57,029 nucleotides of DNA from Actinomycetes bacterium (GTDB taxonomy: Bacteria > Actinomycetota > Acidimicrobiia > Acidimicrobiales > Acidimicrobiaceae). A program made the position numbers and the translations under genes. The notes beneath the pieces were generated by a model. That model ran no database searches, was not told the origin of the DNA, and saw nothing but the letters and a program-made list of their open reading frames with translations. The stretch is from positions 1 to 57,029 of the forward strand of contig JAKAZZ010000014.1 in assembly GCA_021826315.1 (NCBI GenBank), in the 5' to 3' direction. Positions 8,821 to 18,052 of this stretch are shown here, one piece after another (the stretch's first letter is position 1; the number at the start of each line of letters is the position of its first letter).

Positions 8821-10597
8821 GCGCTTGCTCCTCTTGGATCAGCCGGATCGGGACGTCTACATGCCTTGATCGAATATATTCACCCAGCCCCTTAGCCTGT
8901 GGGTCAAGGCGAATTGAAGATGCCACGCCCTCGCCGAGGAGACCGAATATCACAAAATTGATTGCATAGAGATTTGGCAACTCGAAACGACGAACCTCAA
9001 GATCTTTAGCCTCGGGTAACATTCGTCGAAATTGGTCCACGTCAAGAAAGTTGTATAACCAGCCAAAGCTTTGCGCATCGCGCACCCAAATCCCGACGTT
9101 AGCGTTGCCACCTTTATCTCCAGAGCGCGCGCCGCAGATTCGACCCAGTGGTAATCGCATAGTTGGTTCACTAGCGCTGCTTGGACTATTGAAGGTTCTT
9201 CTTGAAATAGGCTCGCTTCCATCTTCGTAGGATGGTCTAGAAATCGTAATGGTAGAGCCATCGCCCAACACTACGCGGTGTTCGATTAGTGACGCTGGTA
9301 TCAAAGTTGGCCAATAGATACCGTAGGCACTTTCAGATGTCGGAGTCGAGGTCGTGTGAAATCCAGGGTAGCCACCTAGGGCAAGTTCTAGGACGGCATT
9401 GGAGAATGCCCTACCAACTTTTGCGGCTTCCTGATCTTTGAGGGTAATGCGTAAGTGCGCAGTGGCTAGCTCATTTTTCAAAGCGTCTTCGCGCTCAAAA
9501 TGGATCAGCTGAACGTCTACTTCATCGAATCGATCTTTACCACCGAGAATTGAGAATAACTCCTCTTCAGCCCAGGCAGCCTTCTGTTCGATATCAAGGC
9601 CTGTAAGTACCATTGTCATAGTATTGCGATAGCCGCCAAAGTAATTTAGAGCTACTTTGAGGTTCTGAGTCGGCGCACTTCCGCGACCGCCCGCCACCAG
9701 CACTCGATCGGTGTCGAGTTGCGAAAGATTGATGGTGTCAAAGTGCGCTACAACATCTGGATTGAGATATTCAGGTTCGGCAATCTCATAAAGTAGTTGT
9801 GCAGTGACGGTTCCAACCGAGACCAACCCTCCGGTATCTTCGTGCTTGGTGATCACCGAGGACCCGTCGAAGGCGACTTCGGCAATGGGGAAACCTGGGT
9901 AGCGACGATCGGTGACTTCGTTCATGAAGGCGTAGTTTCCACCTGTTGCCTGAGGTCCACATTCGATAATATGTCCGGCTACTACAGCACCAGCAAGTTG
10001 GTCAAAGTCATCGTGATTCCAGCCATGCCAATAGGCTGCGGGGCCAACCACAAGAGAGGCATCGGTCACTCTTCCACAGACCACTATGTCTGCGCCTTCC
10101 TTGAGTGCTTCTACGATACCCCACGCTCCGAGGTAGCAATTTGCAGTAATCGTATCGACATTTGCCTCTTTCAGAGCAACTTGCGTATCAAGGTTGGCGA
10201 GATTGTGTCCCGAATCGAGCAATTGGGGAATTTGAGCCGCGATATCATCGCCGGTGATATAGGCGACATTGGTCGTGATGCCTAGGCGTATGGCCAACTT
10301 AGCAATATCTTGTGCCAAACCGGATGGATTCAGGCCTCCGGCATTGCTTACAATTTTGATACCGCGATCAATACAAGTACCAAGTACTTGCTCCATTTGT
10401 GTCAGAAATGTTCGAGCGTATCCAGCTCGAGGGTCCTTTTGGCGTGCTTTCCAGAGAATGAGCATGGTGAGTTCTGCGAGATAATCTCCAGTAAGGAAGT
10501 CAATCGGACCCCCTTCGACCATCTCCTTAGCCGCGACAAGGCGATCTCCATAAAAGCCCGAACAATTTCCGATTCGAACAGCACGCCTTAGATCCAT
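8813..10597 (-). CDS. AtuA/DUF1446-family protein
   Basis: 594-residue member of the acyclic terpene utilisation AtuA family (DUF1446). The large N-terminal part has IGNCSGFYGDR near 9, LTGDYLAEL near 36, SNAGGLNP near 85 and CGRVTDAS near 175. A C-terminal domain of about 110 residues begins RICGARSGDKGGNANVG, the small AtuA-associated domain, here fused rather than separate. AtuA is needed for citronellol/geraniol use in Pseudomonas, but its chemistry is unclear. It lies between the TIGR03084 gene and a CoA ligase. The start ATG at 10597 follows AAAGGATTGAC. Family assignment is firm and substrate is not. Confidence 0.88.
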   Translation of the reverse strand: MDLRRAVRIGNCSGFYGDRLVAAKEMVEGGPIDFLTGDYLAELTMLILWKARQKDPRAGYARTFLTQMEQVLGTCIDRGIKIVSNAGGLNPSGLAQDIAKLAIRLGITTNVAYITGDDIAAQIPQLLDSGHNLANLDTQVALKEANVDTITANCYLGAWGIVEALKEGADIVVCGRVTDASLVVGPAAYWHGWNHDDFDQLAGAVVAGHIIECGPQATGGNYAFMNEVTDRRYPGFPIAEVAFDGSSVITKHEDTGGLVSVGTVTAQLLYEIAEPEYLNPDVVAHFDTINLSQLDTDRVLVAGGRGSAPTQNLKVALNYFGGYRNTMTMVLTGLDIEQKAAWAEEELFSILGGKDRFDEVDVQLIHFEREDALKNELATAHLRITLKDQEAAKVGRAFSNAVLELALGGYPGFHTTSTPTSESAYGIYWPTLIPASLIEHRVVLGDGSTITISRPSYEDGSEPISRRTFNSPSSASEPTMRLPLGRICGARSGDKGGNANVGIWVRDAQSFGWLYNFLDVDQFRRMLPEAKDLEVRRFELPNLYAINFVIFGLLGEGVASSIRLDPQAKGLGEYIRSRHVDVPIRLIQEEQAHG

Positions 10598-10615
10598 GTC
10601 AATCCTTTCCTTTGG

Positions 10616-11410
10616 TCAATTCGACATTTGAGTTTCGCGCCCAGGACCCGGTGGTCCGGCATAGGCCTGTGCAATCTCCATCCATTGCGACGCAATCGGG
10701 CCACTTGCTACAATCTGCGTGTCAGAGAGGTTGCGTCGCTGAGTAACAACGAGGCAAAAATCTAGGGCACTTGCCGAAACGACATCCTTGGCGTCTTGGG
10801 GCCCATAATTCCAAGCGGTGCCATCGGGAGCTAGCAACTCCATCCGAACCGGCAATTTCGGTAGCTCGAGACCCCTAATCGCATACGAAAATCCCCTTGT
10901 GCTGTAGCCAAGGTGGGCAATGTGGGCCAACCTGTTCGTGGCTACTATTGGAATCTTGAGAGTATCTAAAATGTCAACACCATGTGCGAAAGTCTCCATG
11001 AGTCGCGCCGTAAGCGAGCTCGCCGCACTCATATCTGGACCGTACCAGGCGAGCCGTTGACGTGCATCAACTCCAGAAAAAGCTTCGAGAAGTCCGGTTC
11101 GTGCGGCCTTGAGCCAATTCAATAGTTCACTGGGAGCGACACTGCGATATCGCTTTGCGATCTCATCGGGAAAGCTATCTCCGTAAGTGCCTAAAACCGC
11201 GGCATCAGCTTTGAACTTTTCGGGATCTTCTAATGCCAATTGAGCTGCCTCGTCGAAGTAGGCCAAGTGGCTTACTTGATCTCTGATTGTCCAGCCAGCA
11301 GCTGGTGTTGGCAGATCCCATTCAGAATCGCCAAGTGGTCGTAGCACTTTCACCAATTGCTCGGTTTCGGCTTCAAGGTCATTCAGTAGACCGTTCATAT
11401 CAATAGCCAT
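10616..11410 (-). CDS. TIGR03084 / mycothiol-dependent DinB-like family protein
   Basis: 264-residue protein of the maleylpyruvate isomerase/DinB-like four-helix family, close to TIGR03084. Seen: N-terminal GWTIRDQVSHLAYFDEAA near 40 with the first metal-binding His; MSAASSLTARLMETFAHG near 128 carrying the further His; and a C-terminal catalytic-carrier-like region. Proteins of this kind occur beside acyl-CoA carboxylase and AtuA genes in actinobacteria and may use mycothiol as cofactor. Its ATG overlaps the hydratase stop by one base (TAATG), which indicates coupled translation. The reaction here is not known. Confidence 0.75.
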   Translation of the reverse strand: MAIDMNGLLNDLEAETEQLVKVLRPLGDSEWDLPTPAAGWTIRDQVSHLAYFDEAAQLALEDPEKFKADAAVLGTYGDSFPDEIAKRYRSVAPSELLNWLKAARTGLLEAFSGVDARQRLAWYGPDMSAASSLTARLMETFAHGVDILDTLKIPIVATNRLAHIAHLGYSTRGFSYAIRGLELPKLPVRMELLAPDGTAWNYGPQDAKDVVSASALDFCLVVTQRRNLSDTQIVASGPIASQWMEIAQAYAGPPGPGRETQMSN

Positions 11411-12174
11411 TATCTACCACTCCAATTCGGCTCGCGCTTTTCTCGAAAAGCGCGTGGTCCCTCTTGTGCATCGCTACTTAGATATACCGGAGCCCAGATG
11501 CGTTCTGCCTCTTCGAAAGCTTCCGATAAGGAAAATTCGGCGCTTAGCCGAGCGGTTTTCTTTGCGGCCATTACCGAAAGGGGTGCATTTGCCGCAATTG
11601 TTTCAGCGAGTCTTTGTGCTGTATCGATTAGTTCGGTAATAGGGACAACTTTGTTGACGAGGCCAAGTTGGTACGCTCTTGCCGCATCTATAGGCTCGCC
11701 AGTTACAAGAATTTCCATTGCGACTTTCGGAGGGACTAATAGCGAAAGCGGAGCCGCCCAGGGTGATCCCCTTCCAACTTTAACCTCAGTAACAGCGAAT
11801 CTTGCACTCTCTGCCGCGACGACGAGATCACAATTTTGAGCTAGAAGAAAACCGCCGGCATAAGCAACGCCATTTACGGCTGCGATAGTGACTTTATCGG
11901 TATGGATATTTCGCCCTAACTGGGGAACAAAGTCAATTGGAGGTATCTCAAGTGAGTTTTCGGCCATTTCTATGAGGTCTCCACCTGCACAAAACGCCTT
12001 ATCACCGGCGCCGGTAAGCACCAACACCCGCGCTGCGATGTCACTATTGAAGCGCCGAAAGCCTTCAAATAGTCCTTCGCGGACAGCCTTATTGAGCGCA
12101 TTGCGCGCCTGAGGACGGTTTATGGTGAGCCATGCGACCTCGCCATTAAGTTCGTAGGTGACCTCATCGTTCAT
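11410..12174 (-). CDS. Enoyl-CoA hydratase/isomerase family protein
   Basis: 254-residue crotonase-fold enzyme. Seen: INRPQARNALN near 17; the first oxyanion-hole element AFCAGGDL near 59; and the second AAVNGVAYAGG near 97. One residue usually acidic in hydratases reads G/S here (KVGRGSPWAAP near 130), so hydration, isomerisation or another crotonase reaction are all possible. In the atu and liu pathways the matching step hydrates the glutaconyl-type product of the carboxylase. It overlaps the upstream carboxylase gene by four bases (ATGA). Confidence 0.87.
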   Translation of the reverse strand: MNDEVTYELNGEVAWLTINRPQARNALNKAVREGLFEGFRRFNSDIAARVLVLTGAGDKAFCAGGDLIEMAENSLEIPPIDFVPQLGRNIHTDKVTIAAVNGVAYAGGFLLAQNCDLVVAAESARFAVTEVKVGRGSPWAAPLSLLVPPKVAMEILVTGEPIDAARAYQLGLVNKVVPITELIDTAQRLAETIAANAPLSVMAAKKTARLSAEFSLSEAFEEAERIWAPVYLSSDAQEGPRAFREKREPNWSGR

Positions 12175-14162
12175 TGGGCGTCCTCCATTACTGCTAGAAC
12201 AAAGCCAACGTCAACAGCTTGCCCTACACTTACATGTACAGCCTGGATTAGTCCATTAGATGGAGCACGCACTGTGTGTTCCATCTTCATCGCTTCGAGC
12301 ACCACAACCGGTGCTCCCGCGGCGATCTCCTCTCCGACAGCAGCGAGGACTCGAAGTACGGTACCTGGCATCGGCGCAAGTAAGGAACCAGGTGCATCTC
12401 TTGAATCTGGCTCGGGGAAGCGTGGCACTTCGTGCAAGACGGAGGCACCGAGGGTACTATCGACATAACAAACATTACCGACTTGATGGATCTCAATGCA
12501 ATAGCGCACTCCGGAAATCGTCAAATCCACTTGGGTCTCACTAACGAAATAGAGAACCAAATCTCCTAGTGAAGTGCCATCCACGGCTGCTTCAAGACCA
12601 TTTCGTCCAAGAAAGTAAGTTACCTCGACTTCTTTATTCATTGTTGCCCAGCGTTGGCGCTGAGGACCATTTTTTACATTGCGCCAACCTGACGGAAGGC
12701 TTTTGAGTGCACTTGACGCGGTCCGCCTTTGAGCTTGACTTGCCAAGGAAGCGGCAAGCAAATGGATAGAAAGGGCGCCTGGCTTATTTATTGAAGAGGT
12801 CAAATCTACGGGATCGTGACGGACTAAATAGCCGGTATCGATTGAACCGGCCGAAAATTCATCTTCGCGCAGTATGGCTACAAGAAGGTCACGATTGCTC
12901 GTAACGCCATGGATTTTGGCTTCCGATAGTGCTCGAGCGAGAAGGCGACGGGCCTCATCTCTAGTCGAGCCATATGCAATGACTTTGGCGAGCATTGGAT
13001 CGTAGTAGATATCCACTTTCGATCCAGAAGCTACCCCACTATCAATTCGCAGCCCCGCAAATTTGGGAATCTCAAATCGAACGAGCGTCCCAGTGGAAGG
13101 GAGAAACCCCGCAGCGACATCCTCTGCATAAAGACGGGCTTCGATTGCCCATCCATTGATCGAAGCGCCGATAACGTTAGGTGGAAGCACTCCTCCTTCG
13201 GCGACGCTAATTTGCAATGCGACTAAATCAAGTCCGGTGACAGCCTCGGTGACCGGATGTTCCACCTGAAGCCTTGTATTTACCTCTAGGAAGAAGAACT
13301 TCCCATTGGCTCCCATTACAAACTCCACAGTCCCCGCACCTACATAGCCAATTGCGCGAGCAGCTTTTACCGCAGCGGATCCGAGTTCGGCGCGGAGTTC
13401 TTCGCTCACCGCCATCGATGGTGCCTCTTCGATAATCTTTTGATAACGCCTCTGGATAGAGCATTCCCGTTCAAAGAGGTGCACTACGTTACCATGAGAA
13501 TCAGCAAAGATCTGAACTTCAATGTGGCGGGGGGACTCAACATAGTGCTCCAAGAAGACAGTTCCATTGCCAAAGGCAGAGGATGCTTCGCGCCTAGCAG
13601 ACGAGATGGCGCCTACTAGCTCATCAGAGTTGTTGACTGCGCGCATCCCCCGTCCGCCGCCGCCATAAGCTGCCTTGACCAAAAGTGGGAAGCCAACCAT
13701 TTGGGCAGCATCTTTACTAATATCACCGTCGAGTTCATCGTCATCGGTAATCGTAATGCCGCTTAGAACAGGAACTCCAGCCGCCGCCATGAGCTCTTTG
13801 GCGAGAATCTTGGAGCCCATTTTCTCGATAGCATCAGGCGGCGGTCCGACAAAGATCAGACCGGCATCTGAACACGCCAAAGCAAACGGGGAACTTTCGG
13901 AGAGAAATCCATATCCTGGATGAATGGCGTCGCAGTTGGTCTTCATTGCTGCGGCAATGATAAGATCGCCCCTCAAATAGGTATCAGAGGGGGAGTTGCC
14001 AGATAAGTTCACCGCCTCATCGGCTTCTTGCACGTAGGGCGCCCCGGCATCTGCATCGGAGAAGACAGCCACAGTGGCAATATCCATAGCGCGCGCGGTA
14101 GCGATAATGCGAGAGGCGATTTCGCCACGATTGGCAATTAGAAGTTTTCGGATTACGGTCAT
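12171..14162 (-). CDS. Acyl-CoA carboxylase alpha chain (MCC/GCC-like)
   Basis: 663-residue biotin carboxylase with fused BCCP, of the length and layout of methylcrotonyl- or geranyl-CoA carboxylase alpha subunits. Seen: LLIANRGEIASRI at the N terminus; GGGGRGMRAV near 165; FLEVNTRLQVEHPVTE near 290; a middle BT-like linker of about 130 residues; and C-terminal EAMKMEH with the biotin lysine at about 626. It lies 11 bases after the carboxyltransferase, its evident partner. The second carboxylase alpha chain at 588 is shorter and stands alone, so this one is the pathway-specific subunit (inference). Confidence 0.92.
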   Translation of the reverse strand: MTVIRKLLIANRGEIASRIIATARAMDIATVAVFSDADAGAPYVQEADEAVNLSGNSPSDTYLRGDLIIAAAMKTNCDAIHPGYGFLSESSPFALACSDAGLIFVGPPPDAIEKMGSKILAKELMAAAGVPVLSGITITDDDELDGDISKDAAQMVGFPLLVKAAYGGGGRGMRAVNNSDELVGAISSARREASSAFGNGTVFLEHYVESPRHIEVQIFADSHGNVVHLFERECSIQRRYQKIIEEAPSMAVSEELRAELGSAAVKAARAIGYVGAGTVEFVMGANGKFFFLEVNTRLQVEHPVTEAVTGLDLVALQISVAEGGVLPPNVIGASINGWAIEARLYAEDVAAGFLPSTGTLVRFEIPKFAGLRIDSGVASGSKVDIYYDPMLAKVIAYGSTRDEARRLLARALSEAKIHGVTSNRDLLVAILREDEFSAGSIDTGYLVRHDPVDLTSSINKPGALSIHLLAASLASQAQRRTASSALKSLPSGWRNVKNGPQRQRWATMNKEVEVTYFLGRNGLEAAVDGTSLGDLVLYFVSETQVDLTISGVRYCIEIHQVGNVCYVDSTLGASVLHEVPRFPEPDSRDAPGSLLAPMPGTVLRVLAAVGEEIAAGAPVVVLEAMKMEHTVRAPSNGLIQAVHVSVGQAVDVGFVLAVMEDAQ

Positions 14163-14173
14163 ATCATTCTTCC

Positions 14174-15772
14174 TTACATCCGAAAGACGCCATAGCCAGG
14201 TCGTCCCTTTACTTGGTTTGAGTGTGCTGCCGAAAGCGCAATCCCGAGCACTGTACGAGTGTCGCGGGGGTCGATGACTCCGTCATCATAAAGTCTTGAG
14301 GTGATAAAAAATGCGTGCGACTCTCGGTCAATCTGCTCCTCGATGGCACGAGTTCTAGCCACGTCAGCCTCTAAATCGAAGTCGCGGCCTGTGGCTTCTG
14401 CGCTTTGCCGAGCAACAATGGAGAGGACTCCAGCTAGTTGCTGTGCTCCCATAACCGCAAGTTTTGCATTAGTCCATGCAAACATGAAACGCGGGTCGTA
14501 TGCCCTGCCTGACATCCCATAGTTGCCGGCGCCAAAGGAGGCTCCTATGTTAATAGTGATGTGCGGTACCGTTGAATTGGTTACAGCATTAATCATCTTT
14601 GCGCCGTCTTTTATGATCCCCCCTTGCTCATAGGTGGTGCCCACCATATATCCTGTGGTATTTTGCAAGAAGATCAACGGCGTATCGCTCTGATTGGCGA
14701 GCAGTATAAATTCTGTGGCCTTTTTGGCCTCTTCACCAAAGAGAACGCCACGAGCATTCGCGAGAATGCCAACCGGATAACCGTGGATCGAAGCCCACCC
14801 CGTCACCAGACTTGTGGCATAAAGGGACTTATATTCGTCAAAGCGCGAACCATCTACAACCCTTGCTATGACCTCGTGAGGATCCATCGGGATACGAAAG
14901 TCGTCTGGAGAAATTCCGAGCAGTTCTTCGGGGTCGTATAGAGGCGGGTCGACCTTTGATGAAGGTGGCGGCCCGAGCTTACGCCAATGAAGATCCTTTA
15001 CAATTTGGCGTCCGATACGAATACAGTCAAGCTCATCGAGGGCAAAGTAGTCAGAAAGACCTGAGAGCCGGGAGTGCATCTCAGCTCCCCCTAAAGCTTC
15101 ATCATCAGCATCCTCACCGGTGGCCATCTTGACTAGTGGTGGACCTCCGAGAAAGACTTTGGCATGATCGCTCACTAGCACTGAATAATCGCACATACCA
15201 GGCACGTAGGCACCACCTGCTGTAGAGTTGCCGAAGACGAGTGCAATAGTCGGAATTGACATCGCTGAGAGTGCAGTCAAATCATGAAAGATACGCCCAG
15301 CAGGTACGAACAGTTCTGATTGCGTGGGAAGGTCTGCTCCTCCTGACTCTACGAGATTTATCACAGGAAGGCGGTTGCAACGAGCGATCTCAAGTGCACG
15401 CAAGTTCTTCTTCAAGGTGATGGGGTTCATGGAGCCACCTCGAACGGTGGGGTCGTGGGCGATGATAACGCACTCCACGCCCTCCACCACTCCAATGCCG
15501 GTCAGAATACTTGCTCCAACTGTGAACTCACTCCCCCAGGCAGCCAATGCAGAAAGTTCCAAGAAGGGAGAGTCCCGATCGACTAAGAATTCGACTCGTT
15601 CTCGTACTAAAAGCCGCCCACGATCATGGTGTCGTTGGGCATACTTTGCTCCGCCTCCAGCACGGACAACATCTAGTTGGTCATCCAAAGCTGCAACTGC
15701 TCTAAGTTGCTCACGGCGGTTGCGAAGATAATCCTCGCTCGAAGGGTTGATAGTCGATTTTAGAACAGGCAA
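14174..15772 (-). CDS. Acyl-CoA carboxylase beta chain (carboxyltransferase)
   Basis: 532-residue carboxyltransferase of the propionyl/methylcrotonyl/geranyl-CoA carboxylase family. It moves carboxyl from biotin to the acyl-CoA. Seen: HHDRGRLLVRERVE near 50; VIAHDPTVRGGSMNP near 105; LVESGGADLPTQSE near 140; FGNSTAGGAYVPGMCDYSV near 180; and FLQNTTGYMVG near 370 in the C-terminal half-domain. The length and the GGADLP region resemble methylcrotonyl/geranyl-CoA enzymes more than propionyl-CoA ones. It starts at TTG 15772 with GAGGTGG close upstream and is the first gene of the leftward operon, so its promoter lies in the 15773-15972 gap. Confidence 0.92.
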   Translation of the reverse strand: MPVLKSTINPSSEDYLRNRREQLRAVAALDDQLDVVRAGGGAKYAQRHHDRGRLLVRERVEFLVDRDSPFLELSALAAWGSEFTVGASILTGIGVVEGVECVIIAHDPTVRGGSMNPITLKKNLRALEIARCNRLPVINLVESGGADLPTQSELFVPAGRIFHDLTALSAMSIPTIALVFGNSTAGGAYVPGMCDYSVLVSDHAKVFLGGPPLVKMATGEDADDEALGGAEMHSRLSGLSDYFALDELDCIRIGRQIVKDLHWRKLGPPPSSKVDPPLYDPEELLGISPDDFRIPMDPHEVIARVVDGSRFDEYKSLYATSLVTGWASIHGYPVGILANARGVLFGEEAKKATEFILLANQSDTPLIFLQNTTGYMVGTTYEQGGIIKDGAKMINAVTNSTVPHITINIGASFGAGNYGMSGRAYDPRFMFAWTNAKLAVMGAQQLAGVLSIVARQSAEATGRDFDLEADVARTRAIEEQIDRESHAFFITSRLYDDGVIDPRDTRTVLGIALSAAHSNQVKGRPGYGVFRM

Positions 15773-15905
15773 CTGCCACCTCTTTTGGACCGTATAAAGT
15801 TATTCGCAATTCACTAAGAATAGCTCTAGATGACTCCGAAGTTGAACTTGGCACCAATTTATCTTCAAAAAATATAAATAACGCGCTATAACATGACATC
15901 GAATG

Positions 15906-15957
15906 GCAAATTTGCTAACATCAAGCAAATTGAAATTCACTAGCAGTTTCAATTTGC
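15906..15957. promoter_or_regulatory. Cluster of GCAAATT palindromes (candidate operator)
   Basis: Between the divergent carboxyltransferase and CoA-ligase genes lie a perfect 10-bp palindrome GCAAATTTGC (15906-15915) and a perfect 11-bp inverted repeat GCAAATTGAAA/TTTCAATTTGC (15925-15935 and 15947-15957) with an 11-base spacer. The shared half-site GCAAATT occurs four times. A smaller palindrome AAGTTGAACTT lies at 15839-15849. The placement, ending just before the ribosome site of the rightward gene, fits repressor binding, with the operon's TetR protein as the likely binder (inference). Confidence 0.6.
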
Positions 15958-15972
15958 AGTGGGGGGCCAGCT

Positions 15973-17622
15973 GTGGACATCGATGTCACAAACTTAAGGG
16001 GTCGGCGAGCCATCAATAGATGGGAGCGCAATAGCATCGGCGACGTTATTGAGCGCGTTACTTGGAGTTACCCAGACAAAGAGGCGATCGTCGGCTGGGA
16101 CGGTGCCTATGGCCACCCCGAGTTTGCACGACTCACTTACCGTCAGGCCGATGAACTTGCCAACCGCTTCGCAAATGCGCTTCTATCGCGAGGTCTCGTT
16201 CAAAGTGATCGAGTGCTGCTATTTTGCGAAAATTCTGTAGAAGCATTCATATCCAAGATTGCCATCGCCAAAGCGGGCGGAGTTGCAGTACCGCTCAACC
16301 CGTCACTTGCCTCTGACGTTGTGGCAGAGTTAATTTCTAGGACTAAACCACGCTTTTCAATTGTGGATTCTGAACTTTGGATACGCGCCAAGGAACCTTT
16401 TTTTAATTCTGGCCTTGGCGTCGATGTAACTATTGCAATCGGCGGTGGGGCAGTAGAGGCAAGTGTTACATTCGCTGACTTCGTAGAGGGTCAGCCCTCG
16501 ACGGAGCCAGATACGATAATTCACGGCGATGACATCTGGGAGATCCTCTTTACGTCGGGAACTACTGCTCTTCCTAAAGGAGCGATGATAAGTCACTCAA
16601 GCTCAATAATGGGTGCCTATAGTTTTGCCCTTACTCTTACACGAGGGATTCACATAGAGTGTGACCTCAAGTTGGCGACCTTCCTACCCATTATCTACCA
16701 CGTCGCCGACCAGGTCTTTACCCTTCCTGCCTTCATAAGCGGTGGAACTCTCTTGATAGGCCGTCGACCAGTTGCGGAATCAATAGCGGCTGCGATTACC
16801 AAAGAAAAGGTGACGGCACTCTGGGCCGGGTCTCCTGCGATGGTGAATGCTCTCGCTAAAGAAGTTGGGACTACTAGATCCGACTATGACATCTCCAGCC
16901 TCAAGGTGATCGTCTACGGTTGGGCCGCCCTACCACCTCCGACTCACCAAATTCTAAAAGAGCGTGCTGGTAACGACCTTGTTGCGGTTGAAATCTTTGG
17001 TCAAACTGAGTGTATCTCGTGCCACCGATTCTGGCCCGACAAGTGGCCGGAAGTCTACGAAAGAACCGCTCCAGAGCATAATTACGTTGGGGTGCCAAAC
17101 CCAATGTTGGCATCGAAGGTCGTAGATGCCATGGGTGATTCACTCGAGGGAAAGCCTTGGATAGCAGGAGAAGCGGTCTACCGATCGCCATCCGTAACAG
17201 CGGGTTACTACCTTGATCCTTCTGCAACAGCCGAGGCATTCCGTGACGGATGGTTTCACTCCGGAGATAGTTGTGTCTACGATGAGCAGGGTCTGCGCAT
17301 TATGGTCGATCGGTTCAAAGATATCGTGAAATCTGGTGGCGAAAATGTCTCAACTATCCGAGTCGAGGCAATACTGCACCTTCATCCAGGAGTTGTAAAG
17401 GCAGCTGTCATAGGAGTTCCGGACGATCGATGGGGTGAAGCAGTTACCGCCGTAGTGGTTCGAACGGATAATGGGGCGACAAGCGAAGAAGAGATTATTG
17501 CATTTTGTCGTGCGAGATTAGCAGGCTTTGAAACTCCCAAATCGGTCATCTTTGTTGAGTCGCTGCCGGAGACGGTAGGAGGCAAAGTGTTGAAATACAA
17601 GCTTCGCCAACAGTTTCGATGA
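15973..17622 (+). CDS. Acyl-CoA synthetase (AMP-forming)
   Basis: 549-residue adenylate-forming CoA ligase, the third in this region, divergent from the nine-gene operon. Seen: the loop FTSGTTALPKGAM near 193; EIFGQTECISC near 345; WFHSGDSCVYD near 428; DRFKDIVKSGGENVS near 441; and TVGGKVLKYKL at the C terminus in place of the usual TGK. The start is GTG 15973 with a G-rich ribosome site six bases upstream. It shares the palindrome-rich regulatory gap with the operon, so it is probably part of the same regulon. Confidence 0.9.
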   Translation: MDIDVTNLRGRRAINRWERNSIGDVIERVTWSYPDKEAIVGWDGAYGHPEFARLTYRQADELANRFANALLSRGLVQSDRVLLFCENSVEAFISKIAIAKAGGVAVPLNPSLASDVVAELISRTKPRFSIVDSELWIRAKEPFFNSGLGVDVTIAIGGGAVEASVTFADFVEGQPSTEPDTIIHGDDIWEILFTSGTTALPKGAMISHSSSIMGAYSFALTLTRGIHIECDLKLATFLPIIYHVADQVFTLPAFISGGTLLIGRRPVAESIAAAITKEKVTALWAGSPAMVNALAKEVGTTRSDYDISSLKVIVYGWAALPPPTHQILKERAGNDLVAVEIFGQTECISCHRFWPDKWPEVYERTAPEHNYVGVPNPMLASKVVDAMGDSLEGKPWIAGEAVYRSPSVTAGYYLDPSATAEAFRDGWFHSGDSCVYDEQGLRIMVDRFKDIVKSGGENVSTIRVEAILHLHPGVVKAAVIGVPDDRWGEAVTAVVVRTDNGATSEEEIIAFCRARLAGFETPKSVIFVESLPETVGGKVLKYKLRQQFR

Positions 17623-17898
17623 AATTTCTGCATACGTTCGCGTGGTGAAAAAAGATTGGTTTATATTTCTCGTACTATGCAAAACTCTGCCATCGCAAAG
17701 AGAAGTTAAATGACTTCTCAACTCACCAACGGGGTCTTGTGGTAGTTTCGCCATTGCGCCCCTAGTTCTAAGAACTTCGTTATTGGCAGTGCTCCGCAGA
17801 ATTTGTTGGTGCCCCCGTGATTTTGAACTTTACGAAGACAATTTCTACTGGGGGGATAGGGCAGTTCAATGTCGTTCGCAACATACGAGTCGCTGGTG
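17623..17898. other. Non-coding stretch after the CoA ligase
   Basis: About 275 bases without a credible gene on either strand. It has a small palindrome GTTCTAAGAAC and no clear terminator. It leads into the regulatory region of the NRAMP-related gene. Confidence 0.4.
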
Positions 17899-17917
17899 TT
17901 AGGGTATGCTGATCTAG
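17899..17917. promoter_or_regulatory. DtxR/IdeR-like operator candidate
   Basis: TTAGGGTATGCTGATCTAG matches the DtxR/IdeR consensus TTAGGTTAGSCTAACCTAA at 14 of 19 positions by my alignment and has the same imperfect dyad. It stands 37 bases before a small ORF and about 430 bases before an NRAMP-related transporter gene. Metal-responsive DtxR-family repressors commonly control NRAMP genes, so the site is biologically sensible. No regulator gene of that family is in the window. Confidence 0.5.
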
Positions 17918-17953
17918 CGATGTGAGTTACCGATGCGAGAAGGAGGTGCGCCA

Positions 17954-18052
17954 ATGAATTCCGAACCGCCAAGTCCTTGGCGTTCTCCAGCTCCTGATCA
18001 GAGATTGACGCACGTCGGGTATGACACTTTCGTCACCGACGGCCTTCTTTAG
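17954..18052 (+). CDS. 32-residue small ORF, possible leader peptide
   Basis: ATG at 17954 preceded by a near-perfect ribosome site (AAGGAGGTG, six bases away) and 32 codons to a TAG at 18052. The peptide begins MNSEPPSPWRSPAPDQ and is proline-rich early on, with no membrane segment or recognisable domain. It lies between the DtxR-like box and the metal transporter. After it, CGTCT-GAAA-AGACG (about 18068-18081) can form a small hairpin. It may be a translated leader affecting transporter expression, or a chance ORF. The strength of the ribosome site is the main support. Confidence 0.45.
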   Translation: MNSEPPSPWRSPAPDQRLTHVGYDTFVTDGLL

